Shown piece after piece: positions 1 to 7,535 of a DNA stretch of 64,000 nt. Every line of letters starts with the position of its first letter. Positions within the stretch are counted from its first letter, which is position 1. This DNA is from JACZST01 sp964195155. GTDB taxonomy: Bacteria; Actinomycetota; Acidimicrobiia; Spongiisociales; UBA5794. Under the pieces are notes generated by a model that ran no database searches, was not told where the DNA came from, and was given only the letters and a program-made list of their open reading frames with translations. A program made the translations under genes and the position numbers. Where the stretch lies: NCBI GenBank assembly GCA_964195155.1, contig CAXMOP010000062.1, forward strand, positions 13,573 through 77,572, given 5' to 3'.

Positions 1-359
1 ACTTCTCGGTCGACGTGTTCGTCGACAACTTTCTCCGATTCGCGGACGGCGAGGAGATGGAGGAGCGATTCGACGGCCACGCCAACTGCTTCGTCGAGTC
101 GGGCGATGGCAAGGCGCTGATGATCGACTTCAACTACGACACCCAGCCCCTGCCGGGCAAGTACCCGGTGCCCGGTGTCGGCCCGTTCTCCCTGCTCGAG
201 GAGACCACCGCCAACCATTTGGGAAAGATGGCGTTCAAGTGGACCTACTGGAATGTCCTGCTCCCCGGACGATATCTACCGCTTCCGGCCCACATGTCGA
301 TGGCCGGCAAGCGCCAAGAACCAGAAACCAACCAACCAAACACCCAAGGAGGTGCCTGA
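1..359 (+). CDS. Sulfide:quinone oxidoreductase-like flavoprotein, C-terminal part (cut by window edge)
   Basis: The frame is open from the left edge (codons from base 3), so only about 118 C-terminal residues are visible. The tail ends in YWNVLLPGRYLPLPAHMS, an aromatic, amphipathic end typical of SQR-like FAD/NAD(P) oxidoreductases that sit on the membrane and pass electrons from sulfide to quinone. The FAD-binding domain and redox cysteines would lie upstream and cannot be checked. The stop overlaps the next start (TGATG), so it is translationally coupled to the DsrC/TusE-like gene. That neighbourhood supports a sulfide-oxidation role. The SQR subtype, or a different flavoprotein of this fold, cannot be decided from the tail. 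Confidence 0.7.
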   Translation, partial: FSVDVFVDNFLRFADGEEMEERFDGHANCFVESGDGKALMIDFNYDTQPLPGKYPVPGVGPFSLLEETTANHLGKMAFKWTYWNVLLPGRYLPLPAHMSMAGKRQEPETNQPNTQGGA

Positions 360-676
360 TGACGGTGGCGGCAATCGCCGGCAAAGAAGTCCACGTCGAC
401 GACGAGGGCTTCCTCACCGAATTCGACGAATGGAACGAAGAGCTGGCGAGCGAGCTTGCCGGGAACATCGGGATGGATGAGCTCAGTGAAGACCACCTCA
501 GGGTGATCACCTTCCTGCGCGACGACTACGCCGAACAGGGCGAGACGGCGACCCTGAGGAGGGTCTCCACGGTGGGCGGCATCCCGACCAAGGAGCTCTT
601 CGTGCTGTTCACCAAGAAACCGGCCAAGAAGATGGCCTACGTCGCCGGCCTGCCAAAGCCGGTCGGCTGCATCTGA
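359..676 (+). CDS. DsrC/TusE-family sulfur carrier protein
   Basis: 105 aa, starting at the ATG that overlaps the previous stop. The C-terminal string GLPKPVGCI is the hallmark of the DsrC/TusE family. The penultimate cysteine (Cys104) carries the sulfur. True DsrC has a second cysteine ten residues earlier. It is absent here, and Cys104 is the only cysteine, so the protein is closer to TusE or to DsrC-like relay proteins than to the DsrAB substrate. No dsrAB is in the window. With the flanking SQR-like and DsrE2-like genes it probably takes sulfane sulfur from sulfide oxidation or feeds it to a cytoplasmic acceptor. Family assignment is firm; the partner is inferred. Confidence 0.85.
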   Translation: MTVAAIAGKEVHVDDEGFLTEFDEWNEELASELAGNIGMDELSEDHLRVITFLRDDYAEQGETATLRRVSTVGGIPTKELFVLFTKKPAKKMAYVAGLPKPVGCI

Positions 677-687
677 GAGGAGACAGA

Positions 688-1221
688 GTGACAACTACCG
701 AAACCGCACCGGCCGTCGTTCCGGACTTTGGGGATGATGCGGAGGATCGCAAGATCGCCTTCATCTGCTCGAAGGGAAACCTGGACATGGCGTATCCGGC
801 GCTGATCATGGCCAACGGTGCCGTATCCGAGGGCGTGGAGACCCATATCTTCTTCACCTTCTGGGGCATGGACATGATCAACAAAGGAACGCAGGACGAC
901 CTGCAGTTCACCATGCTGGGCAACACGGCAATGCACATCCCGAACTCCGACAAGCACATCCCCCAAGGCCTCGGTGGCCTTCCCGGCATGACCGGGTACG
1001 CCACCAAGATGCTGAAGCAGCAGATCGCCGATCAGGGCGTTCCCGAGGTCCCAGAGTTCTTGGCCATGCTGCACGACATGGGCGTCCAGCTGTGGGCGTG
1101 CAAGATGTCGGTCGACATGATGGGCCTGGACAAGGACGACATGATGGACGAGGTCGAGGGCATCATCAACGTCAACGACTTCATCGAGCTGGCCGATGGC
1201 GCCCAAATCATCTTTGTGTAG
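688..1221 (+). CDS. DsrE2-like (DsrE/DsrF/DsrH superfamily) protein
   Basis: 177 aa from a GTG start at 688, preceded by GAGAGGAGAC. The opening of the fold (KIAFICSKGNLDMAYPALI) and the glycine-rich middle (GLGGLPGMTGYATKMLKQQI) match the DsrE2A type, often annotated as peroxiredoxin-family or DsrE/F/DrsH-like. These soluble or membrane-associated proteins take part in sulfur trafficking, commonly beside rhodanese and TusA. A cysteine in LWACKMSVDMMGL is a candidate active residue. The gene lies 11 bp after the DsrC/TusE-like gene and is almost certainly in the same operon. The exact sulfur donor is unknown. Confidence 0.85.
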   Translation: MTTTETAPAVVPDFGDDAEDRKIAFICSKGNLDMAYPALIMANGAVSEGVETHIFFTFWGMDMINKGTQDDLQFTMLGNTAMHIPNSDKHIPQGLGGLPGMTGYATKMLKQQIADQGVPEVPEFLAMLHDMGVQLWACKMSVDMMGLDKDDMMDEVEGIINVNDFIELADGAQIIFV

Positions 1222-1232
1222 AGGCGGATCTG

Positions 1233-1643
1233 ATGCATGAGTATCACGAACTGATCGAGTCGCTCAAGCCGCCAACCCGGGCGCTGCGTGCGGGGATCCC
1301 AGAGACCTGGAGAGGCTTCTCCGATATGCATCGCAGCGCAGTTGCCGACGGGGCACTTTCCGCAAAGGTGAAGGAGCTGATCGCTCTCGCCATCGCCACA
1401 GCAAATGGCTGTGACGGGTGCATCGCCTATCACGCCCGGGCGGCGGCGAAGCATGGTGCCACCGAGAAGGAAACTGCTGAGGCCCTCGGCGTGGCCTTGC
1501 TCATGGCCGGCGGACCCGCCTCCGTCCACGGGCCCCGTGCCCTCGCAGCGTTCAACGAGTTCAACGCGTCGCCGAGGCGAGTGGCTGCCGACCGGCTCGA
1601 CGCTGTTGCGCCGGCCGATGGCTATCGGCCGGGAGGACGATGA
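1233..1643 (+). CDS. Carboxymuconolactone decarboxylase/AhpD-like protein
   Basis: 136 aa. The central motif ATANGCDGCIAYHARAA carries the CxxC pair and following histidine of AhpD-like alkylhydroperoxidase-fold proteins (CMD family). These use the two cysteines as a thiol redox relay. The ATG at 1233 lies 11 bp after the DsrE2-like gene and fits the usual length of 110-150 aa. A proline- and glycine-rich tail follows the domain. In this operon it may handle thiols or peroxides formed during sulfide oxidation. That role is inference; the domain call is secure. Confidence 0.85.
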   Translation: MHEYHELIESLKPPTRALRAGIPETWRGFSDMHRSAVADGALSAKVKELIALAIATANGCDGCIAYHARAAAKHGATEKETAEALGVALLMAGGPASVHGPRALAAFNEFNASPRRVAADRLDAVAPADGYRPGGR

Positions 1644-1683
1644 ATGCCGTGTGTAGGGTCGAGGATTGACGAAGGGAGAGGCC

Positions 1684-2079
1684 ATGCTCGGCTGGGTCGA
1701 AAATATTGAGAAGCTCACCAGGGACAACACGAACTTTCGGACGGTCGTCTACACGGGAGAACACCATCAGCTCACCGTGATGTCGGTTCCTCCGGGAGGC
1801 GAGGTCGGCTGGGAGGCCCACCCACAGTTGGACCAGTTCCTGCGGCTAGAGCAAGGAAAGGCCAGGGTCGACTTCGGCGTTTCGAGTGACGGGGTCGATG
1901 AGAGTCATGAGATCGAGGACGACTGGGCGCTCATCGTGCCGGCCGGGGTGTGGCACAACGTGGTCAACACCGGTGAGGAGGACCTCAAGCTCTACTCAAT
2001 CTATTCCCCGCCCGAACACGCAGATGGCACGGTGCATCGAACCAAGGCCGAGGCCGATGCCGCCGAGCACGACCACTGA
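1684..2079 (+). CDS. Cupin-domain protein
   Basis: 131 aa from ATG 1684 with Shine-Dalgarno GAAGGGAGAG. It is a single-domain cupin. The motif VGWEAHPQLDQFLRLEQGKA gives the first metal-binding half with its histidine, and VPAGVWHNVVNTG gives the second with PxGxxHxxxN. Such proteins bind a metal and act as small dioxygenases, isomerases or sensors; no substrate can be assigned. It follows the AhpD-like gene by 40 bp. About 155 bp of its coding sequence (1832-1985) recurs in decayed form at 2753-2896. Confidence 0.8.
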   Translation: MLGWVENIEKLTRDNTNFRTVVYTGEHHQLTVMSVPPGGEVGWEAHPQLDQFLRLEQGKARVDFGVSSDGVDESHEIEDDWALIVPAGVWHNVVNTGEEDLKLYSIYSPPEHADGTVHRTKAEADAAEHDH

Positions 2080-2165
2080 CGCTACGTGCGCTTGTTCGGG
2101 CGAGGGAGCCGGCTCGGCGTCGCATCACCTCATAGGAAGAGTCATGTCCAGAAGGGAGAGTTGCC

Positions 2166-2294
2166 GTGGATAGCGAGATCGGGTCTGTCCCGGAAGTCGA
2201 TGGGGTTGCACACCGGAAACTCCTCGTCGCCATGTTGCATACCCTGGCCGGGCCAACGGCCTTCGATCACCTCTACCAACTGGCCGAGGAGTAA
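2166..2294 (+). CDS. Small uncharacterised protein (42 aa)
   Basis: A GTG start at 2166 follows a good Shine-Dalgarno (AAGGGAGAG, 2153-2161) and reads 42 codons to TAA at 2292. The product contains HRKLLVAMLHTLAGPTAFDHL and has no cysteine and no obvious membrane segment. It lies 18 bp before the next unknown gene. No family is recognised. The ribosome site and clean frame favour a real small gene, but it may also be the remnant N-terminus of something larger. Confidence 0.4.
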   Translation: MDSEIGSVPEVDGVAHRKLLVAMLHTLAGPTAFDHLYQLAEE

Positions 2295-2312
2295 CCCACC
2301 GAGTTTCATCTG

Positions 2313-2708
2313 ATGATGCCAATCCTGCGGCCCGACTATGAGCTGACCTGGGACGAAGCCCAGGCACGAAGGGACGCCAACGATCGTCTCGCCATCATGC
2401 TCGAGTTCATGGACCAGGCTGGCCTTACGGCCACCGGAGAAACCCGAACCGAGTCGCCACCTGAAGCCCTCCAGCTCGTGGCCACGGGCTCTGCGGGTCC
2501 CTTTGATGGCGTTGTGGTGGTGTGGCGGCAAAAGAAACACCGGTTGCTCTTCCAGGGAAAGGGCAAACGGTTCGAAGAGGCCCTGGGCATCCCGGTCCAT
2601 GCAGTACACGCCGATCCTCCCATCCGGCACAGCAACATTGAGGATCCCGACGAGTTGCGTGAGATCTTCGAAGAGCACGCCCGCACCAAAGGTTGGACGC
2701 CTCACTGA
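2313..2708 (+). CDS. Uncharacterised protein (131 aa)
   Basis: 131 aa from ATG 2313; ATG 2316 is an equally possible start. No domain is recognised. The protein is mixed alpha/beta, with VVVVWRQKKHRLLFQGKGKR in the middle and an acidic helical C-terminus (ELREIFEEHARTKGW). It has no signal peptide, no membrane segment and no cysteines. It lies downstream of the sulfur/cupin genes and directly after a 42-aa ORF. The two may be co-translated. Codon use matches the neighbours, which supports a real gene. Confidence 0.5.
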   Translation: MMPILRPDYELTWDEAQARRDANDRLAIMLEFMDQAGLTATGETRTESPPEALQLVATGSAGPFDGVVVVWRQKKHRLLFQGKGKRFEEALGIPVHAVHADPPIRHSNIEDPDELREIFEEHARTKGWTPH

Positions 2709-2752
2709 TGGCCGCTCGGTGTTCGCGACGGCCGCTTCACCGGTAACAATCG

Positions 2753-2896
2753 TCCAGTTCCTGCGGCTAGAGCAAGGGACCGCCCGGGTCGACTTCGGAG
2801 TGAAGGGTTGATGAGAGTCATGAGATCGAGGACGATTGGGCGCTCACCGTGCCGGCCGGGGTGTGGCACAACGTGGTCAACACCGGGCAGGAGGAC
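2753..2896 (+). pseudogene. Decayed partial duplicate of the upstream cupin gene
   Basis: Bases 2753-2896 repeat 1832-1985 of the cupin gene with few substitutions. Both begin with CAGTTCCTGCGGCTAGAGCA and both contain the coding for PAGVWHNVVNTG. The copy has lost the first half of the gene and has a short deletion near 2803, where the original has TTTCGAGTGACG. That shifts the frame and creates stops, so no cupin can be made. It is a tandem duplication about 920 bp away that has decayed. The 317-bp stretch 2709-3025 holds this relic and otherwise the leader of the next gene. Confidence 0.85.
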
Positions 2897-3025
2897 GAAG
2901 AACAGCTGCAGAGAGCCCGACCAACCCACGAGGCTCCAGCCGGACGGCTGATGCCCGGAGGCCAAGGGGCCGAAAGCCTCTTTGCTCGTTTGGTATCCGG
3001 TCGTACGCTGCGCGCGGAGGTCAGA

Positions 3026-4690
3026 ATGCTGCTTCGTTTCGTTTTGGCTGCAGGTGTTTTGTTGGTGTCGGTCGCCATGGTGGCGGCGGGTTCGGCGACC
3101 GCGATTGACAAGGCTCAGGGTCCTCACATCGCGTTCTCCACCGATCGGGACGGCAACAGCGAGGTGTATGTCGTCGAGGCTGGCGGTGGGACGCCGGTAA
3201 ACCTCACTCGCCATCCGGCGGCCGATACCTCCCCGACGTGGTCACCGGACGGTTCCCGAGTCTCTTTCGTCTCCGACCGGGACGGCAATCCGGACATCTG
3301 GGCGATGGCAGCCGACGGTGGAGCGGTGGTAAACCTCACCGCGAGTTCCGAGCACGAGCGCGACCCGGTGTGGTCGCCGGATGGTTCGAGGATCGCTTAC
3401 TCGGCTGACGGCAGCGTCTTTGTAATCGATGTCGCGACGGGGCGACGGACCATGCTGACCGTTCCCGACCCACAGCTTCCGGGATGGGGGCCGGTGCTCG
3501 ACGCCGACGACGCCCAGCCGACGTGGTCTCCCGAAGGCGATCTGATCGCCTTCGTGCGGCACTACTCCGGTCCCACACCGACCGCCCAGACAACAGCTAT
3601 CTTCACCGTCCCGGCAAACGGCGGCGCGCCTCCATCCCAGCTAGCGGCCGGGAGTTGGGCGGTCGCCGGATTGGATTGGTCGCCGGACGGCGCCTCGATC
3701 GTGTGGGGCGAGGTGTCAACCCACAACACATCGAGCGGTCTGCGTCGGCTGGATGTGGCAAGCGGCACCAACTCCTCCATTGATGTTCCGCTTGGGTTCA
3801 CACACTACGAAGAGCCGGCACTGTCATCTGACGGTACTGGTCTGGCGTTCGTTGCCTACACGCTCAACAAGGAGCTCGCGAACATCTACGTCTGGCATCT
3901 GGACAAGACCGATCCCCCGCGACGGCTTACCACGGATCCGGCATGGGATACCGATCCAGCATGGGGACCCTGGTCGCGGCCTGTCGGTCTGGTGGACACC
4001 GCGTCGGGGCGGTGGACGCTGAGAGAAGGAGCGGTGCAGACGGCCTTCTACTTCGGCAACCCAGGTGACTTCCCGTTCGTCGGGGACTGGGACTGCGACG
4101 GAGACGAAACGCCGGGGATGCATCGCCCGTCTGACGGGTTTATCTACCTGCGCAACTTGAACACACAGGGCGTAGCCGATGTCAGTTTCTACTTCGGGAA
4201 CCCCTCCGACATACCCCTCGCCGGGGACTTCAACGGGGACGGGTGTGACACTGTGTCGATCTACCGGCCGTCCCAGGCCCGGTTCTACATCATCAATGAG
4301 TTGGGCGACGACGATGGTGGCCTGGGTGCTGCGGACTATTCGTTCCTCTTTGGCGATGTGGGAGACAACCCGGTGGTTGGTGACTGGGATGGTGACGGTG
4401 TCGACGAGATCGGGCTGCATCGTGAATCGATGGGTTTCTTCTACTACCGCAACACGTTGACCACCGGGTTCGCGGATGGGCAGTTCTACTTCGGTGACCC
4501 GGGCGACCGGCTCGTCTCAGGGGACTGGGGAGGCGTCGAGGGACAGGACACACCCGCGATCTTCCGACCGTCAAGCACCGCGTTCTACTTCCGTGACACC
4601 CTCACCCAGGGGATTGCAGACTCACAATTCACCTGGGCAGGAGCCGGCTCCGCTTGGCTCCCAGTCGCCGGCACCTTTGGCCTGGACTAG
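3026..4690 (+). CDS. Secreted TolB/PD40 beta-propeller protein with C-terminal FG-GAP-like repeats
   Basis: 554 aa from ATG 3026. The frame extends upstream into the cupin relic, but this ATG begins a clear signal peptide (MLLRFVLAAGVLLVSVAMVA) ending near ATA-ID. Residues about 35-320 carry PD40/TolB blades such as HIAFSTDRDGNSEVYVV, SPDGSRVSFVSDRDGNPDIW and WSPDGSRIAYSADGS. Residues about 325-550 are repeats of the type FYFGNPGDFPFVGDWDCDGD, with DxDxDG calcium-loop-like sequences as in FG-GAP/VCBS repeats. It is therefore an extracellular or cell-surface binding protein made of two kinds of propeller blade. The ligand is unknown, and no sortase signal or transmembrane anchor is seen. Confidence 0.8.
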   Translation: MLLRFVLAAGVLLVSVAMVAAGSATAIDKAQGPHIAFSTDRDGNSEVYVVEAGGGTPVNLTRHPAADTSPTWSPDGSRVSFVSDRDGNPDIWAMAADGGAVVNLTASSEHERDPVWSPDGSRIAYSADGSVFVIDVATGRRTMLTVPDPQLPGWGPVLDADDAQPTWSPEGDLIAFVRHYSGPTPTAQTTAIFTVPANGGAPPSQLAAGSWAVAGLDWSPDGASIVWGEVSTHNTSSGLRRLDVASGTNSSIDVPLGFTHYEEPALSSDGTGLAFVAYTLNKELANIYVWHLDKTDPPRRLTTDPAWDTDPAWGPWSRPVGLVDTASGRWTLREGAVQTAFYFGNPGDFPFVGDWDCDGDETPGMHRPSDGFIYLRNLNTQGVADVSFYFGNPSDIPLAGDFNGDGCDTVSIYRPSQARFYIINELGDDDGGLGAADYSFLFGDVGDNPVVGDWDGDGVDEIGLHRESMGFFYYRNTLTTGFADGQFYFGDPGDRLVSGDWGGVEGQDTPAIFRPSSTAFYFRDTLTQGIADSQFTWAGAGSAWLPVAGTFGLD

Positions 4691-4696
4691 CCCGGA

Positions 4697-5677
4697 TCAG
4701 AGGAGCAGGCCCTGGTCTGTGAACCAGTCGTAGATATCTCTGACGCTGTCCTCGAAGGGTCGGGGGCGATGTCCCAACTCTGTTTCGGCTTTGGCGCCGG
4801 ACACGGCTGGATCGAACCGGAGGGCATGCAGCGATTCGGAGGTGTACCAGAGCGGGTTTCCGGTGCTACGGCTCACGATGTCGCCGAGGGGACTCCATAG
4901 GCGAGCGAACCACATCGGGACGGTGAAGGTCGGCTTGGGGACACCGGTGACCTGCTCGGCAACCGCGGCGAGTTCAGGGAGTGAGCGGTGGTGGCCGGGG
5001 AGGAGGTAGTTCTCCCCGCGACGGCCCTGCGTCTCGGCTGCGAGCATGGAAGACGCGACGTCCCTGACGTCAACCCAGTCGAACCCCCCGTCGATGAGCG
5101 CCGGGAGGCGCCCACGAAATAACGCCAGGAACACACTGCCCATCCGTGACGGGGCAAAGTCATATGGTCCAATCACTCCACTGGGATTGACGATCACGGC
5201 ATCGAGTCCTCGGTCGATCACCTCCATCAGCGCGGCTTCGCCCGCAGCCTTGGATCGGTCATAGACGGGCAAGCCGGCGGCGGTGGCACGAGGGCTGGTC
5301 TCTGTGACCGGGTGTTCACCCGCCCTGAGGTCATAGGCATGAACCGAGCTGCAATGCACGAGCCTCCGCACCCCCGCCGAAAGTGCCATTTCCGCGACGT
5401 TCCGCACGCCATCGACGTTGACCGCCCACACTCGACCGGTGGGGTCACCGGTCACCGAGATCACCGCCGCCAGGTGATAGACAATCCCGGCTCCTTGGAA
5501 ACTGGCCTCGAGACTGGACGCATCGAGCACGTCGGCGGGCATCCATTCCACGTCCAGGCCGGCCAGCCCCGGGCCGCGCTCGAGGTCGACGGCACGGATC
5601 TGCCGGTTCTCTGCGAGCAGCGACCGCACCAGAGCGCCACCGAGGAATCCGGACGCACCGGTGACCACGGTCAACAT
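4697..5677 (-). CDS. NAD-dependent epimerase/dehydratase (extended SDR)
   Basis: 326 aa. The N-terminal TGASGFLGGALVRSLL gives the GxxGxxG Rossmann motif. VYHLAAV is the usual third strand, and a Ser (HCSSVHAY) with YDRSK supplies the catalytic S-Y-K set of extended short-chain dehydrogenases. Relatives act on nucleotide sugars, 3-beta-hydroxysteroids or dihydroflavonols. The C-terminus does not show which. The start ATG has GGAAGG upstream on the reverse strand. It converges with the propeller gene, only 6 bp apart, and lies 38 bp downstream of the next gene on the same strand. Confidence 0.85.
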   Translation of the reverse strand: MLTVVTGASGFLGGALVRSLLAENRQIRAVDLERGPGLAGLDVEWMPADVLDASSLEASFQGAGIVYHLAAVISVTGDPTGRVWAVNVDGVRNVAEMALSAGVRRLVHCSSVHAYDLRAGEHPVTETSPRATAAGLPVYDRSKAAGEAALMEVIDRGLDAVIVNPSGVIGPYDFAPSRMGSVFLALFRGRLPALIDGGFDWVDVRDVASSMLAAETQGRRGENYLLPGHHRSLPELAAVAEQVTGVPKPTFTVPMWFARLWSPLGDIVSRSTGNPLWYTSESLHALRFDPAVSGAKAETELGHRPRPFEDSVRDIYDWFTDQGLLL

Positions 5678-5715
5678 GTCGTCGCCTTCCTACCAGGTGA
5701 GCTCTTGGGGTCCAC

Positions 5716-6471
5716 TCATCCTTCGAGTCGCGAAATGAGCGGCGATCCGGCGTCATTCGCAATCGACAGGTGATGGTCGTGGGAACGCCTCAAATAGCGA
5801 TACTCGGTTTCCGACAGGCGCTGGCAGATGTAGTTCCAGTGCATCGCCACCAGATCTCCGTCTTCGATCGGCATCACCCCGTCGTCGATTGGCGCTTCGA
5901 CCGATTCAATGCGCTCGAGCCCTAGGTGCAAGCGGTTCCCATCCCAGGCGAGCGGTTGCGACCTGACCAGCAGGGTGCCGTTGGCGCGCTCGACGACACG
6001 ACCCCAGCGGATACGGCAGCGGTCGAGCACATCGAGAGCTTGCTCTACGGCTCCCGATCGCAGCAACCCCACCCATGGGTAGACGCAGTAGACGTGGAAG
6101 GCGTGGCTGGGAACACCTCCGGCGTTGAGGGCGGTTGAGATCTTGTCCCAGTCCCAACCGGCGCGCCGCCGGAACCGGTCGTCGATTGAGTTGCCCCATT
6201 TGAGCGGGTCGACCTGATCGAGGAGCGGGCTGCCGAGCCAGTACGCCTCGACGACGCTGGGATCGAGCGGGTCTCGCCCCGTGGAGGCGCTGATCAGCTC
6301 GAGGTATGGCCAGGCGCCGGCGAAGGCGGTGACCACGTGTCGCAGGTCGCCCGAGGCCGATTCGCCGGCGACGACGAGTTCAGCCAGGAAGGTGGCATCG
6401 GATGGACCGCAATAGCCCAATGCGTTCGGGGGGTAGGCAAACCTGGAGAAGAGCAGGGGTCCGGAGGTCAT
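5716..6471 (-). CDS. Conserved unknown protein, possibly DUF6390 family
   Basis: 251 aa. The frame runs further upstream with no coding character, so I take the ATG at 6471, which overlaps the EamA transporter stop (ATGA). The N-terminus SRFAYPPNALGYCGPSD resembles actinobacterial proteins that I recall as DUF6390, some of them near hydrogenase genes. I cannot confirm that without a search. The protein has no membrane segment. It is rich in Trp and Arg and ends with conserved-looking MHWNYICQRLSETEYRYL. Its position opposite the sulfhydrogenase operon fits a hydrogenase-associated role, but function is unknown. Confidence 0.75.
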   Translation of the reverse strand: MTSGPLLFSRFAYPPNALGYCGPSDATFLAELVVAGESASGDLRHVVTAFAGAWPYLELISASTGRDPLDPSVVEAYWLGSPLLDQVDPLKWGNSIDDRFRRRAGWDWDKISTALNAGGVPSHAFHVYCVYPWVGLLRSGAVEQALDVLDRCRIRWGRVVERANGTLLVRSQPLAWDGNRLHLGLERIESVEAPIDDGVMPIEDGDLVAMHWNYICQRLSETEYRYLRRSHDHHLSIANDAGSPLISRLEG

Positions 6472-7409
6472 TGCGATTGAGTGAGGACGGGGCGCCAGCC
6501 TGCCATTGTTGCGAGTGCCACTCCGGCGGCGACGAGTCCTAGCCCGGCCGTCGAAGGGAGGGCGGTGCCTTGGACGCCGAGGCGAAGCACCGCGGTGATG
6601 AGCGCTCCGGCGACCAAAACCGCGGTAACGTCGACGGCTTGCGCCCTGGCGAGAGCGGCGTACCAGGTGCCAACGAACGCGGCGAGCACGAGGCCGGTGG
6701 CGAGGATCCACGCGGCGTGTTGCACGGTTACTCCTGACAGGTTGGCGAAGGCGCCGCGGGCGAATCCGTACGTGATGAGCAGCAGGGCTCCGCCGGCCAT
6801 GCGAGCAACCCCCACTGTGAGCGATGAGACGCTCGCCAGCAACCGCTTGGCGATGATGATCTCGACCGACCACAGCAGAGTGGCGGCCAACATCATCACC
6901 TCTCCGGTCCCGAAGCTGAGATCACTCAACCCTCCGATGAGTACGGCTTGACCCCAAACGAGTAGCACTACCGCTGCTACGTGGGGGAAGCCGATGCGCT
7001 CGCGGAGGATCCCCACCGCAAGAATCGCCACCCAGATCAGGAGTGTCTTGTGGATGAACGCGGCTTGTCCAGAGGAGGCTCGGGCCAGCCCTTCGAAGAA
7101 CAACACGAAGGCGATGCTGCCCCCAACGACAGCCACCGCCGCCAGGCCAGACCATTGGGCCGCTCCATGGGGCAACGTGACACTCTCCGACGACTTCCGC
7201 CGGGTGAGGAGGGTCGCTACGGTGACCAGGACCGCGGCGGCGACCACGTTCTTGAGTGTTGTGTATGTCGTCGGGTCGGATATCTCTGACCATGCCCTGA
7301 CGCCGTAGCCGTTGATGAACACGGCAAACCCGCTAATGACGGCGGTCACCGCAGCCAGCATGAGGCCCATGCGCCGGGTTTCGGTTTTGCGGATCGCCTC
7401 ACGCAGCAT
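6468..7409 (-). CDS. EamA/DMT-family transporter
   Basis: 313 aa with about ten hydrophobic helices in two five-helix halves, the EamA (RhaT-like) arrangement. The second half begins near SFGTGEVMMLAATLLWSVEI, and GGSIAFVLFFEGLARAS matches the end of the first EamA repeat. These inner-membrane permeases export or import small metabolites; the substrate cannot be read. The start ATG has GGAGGATCGAC upstream. The gene is divergent from hydB (126 bp apart) and overlaps the following DUF6390-like gene by 4 bp, so the two are co-transcribed. Confidence 0.85.
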   Translation of the reverse strand: MLREAIRKTETRRMGLMLAAVTAVISGFAVFINGYGVRAWSEISDPTTYTTLKNVVAAAVLVTVATLLTRRKSSESVTLPHGAAQWSGLAAVAVVGGSIAFVLFFEGLARASSGQAAFIHKTLLIWVAILAVGILRERIGFPHVAAVVLLVWGQAVLIGGLSDLSFGTGEVMMLAATLLWSVEIIIAKRLLASVSSLTVGVARMAGGALLLITYGFARGAFANLSGVTVQHAAWILATGLVLAAFVGTWYAALARAQAVDVTAVLVAGALITAVLRLGVQGTALPSTAGLGLVAAGVALATMAGWRPVLTQSQ

Positions 7410-7535
7410 GTCGATCCTCCGCCAGTCACCCTACATATTCACGACGGGGCTTGACCTCGGGAAGCCTACGGAGTGTCTCCCAGCACGGCCGGGCGATTCG
7501 CGGTAACGTCGGAAGGTGGACACTGCGGGTCGAAC

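Noticed and set aside
1684..2079. Start of the cupin at the TTG at 1666
   Set aside because: It would include the Shine-Dalgarno GAAGGGAGAG within the coding region; the ATG at 1684 is correctly spaced.
2849..3025. N-terminal extension of the beta-propeller protein
   Set aside because: It translates the decayed cupin copy, and the signal peptide begins at the ATG at 3026.
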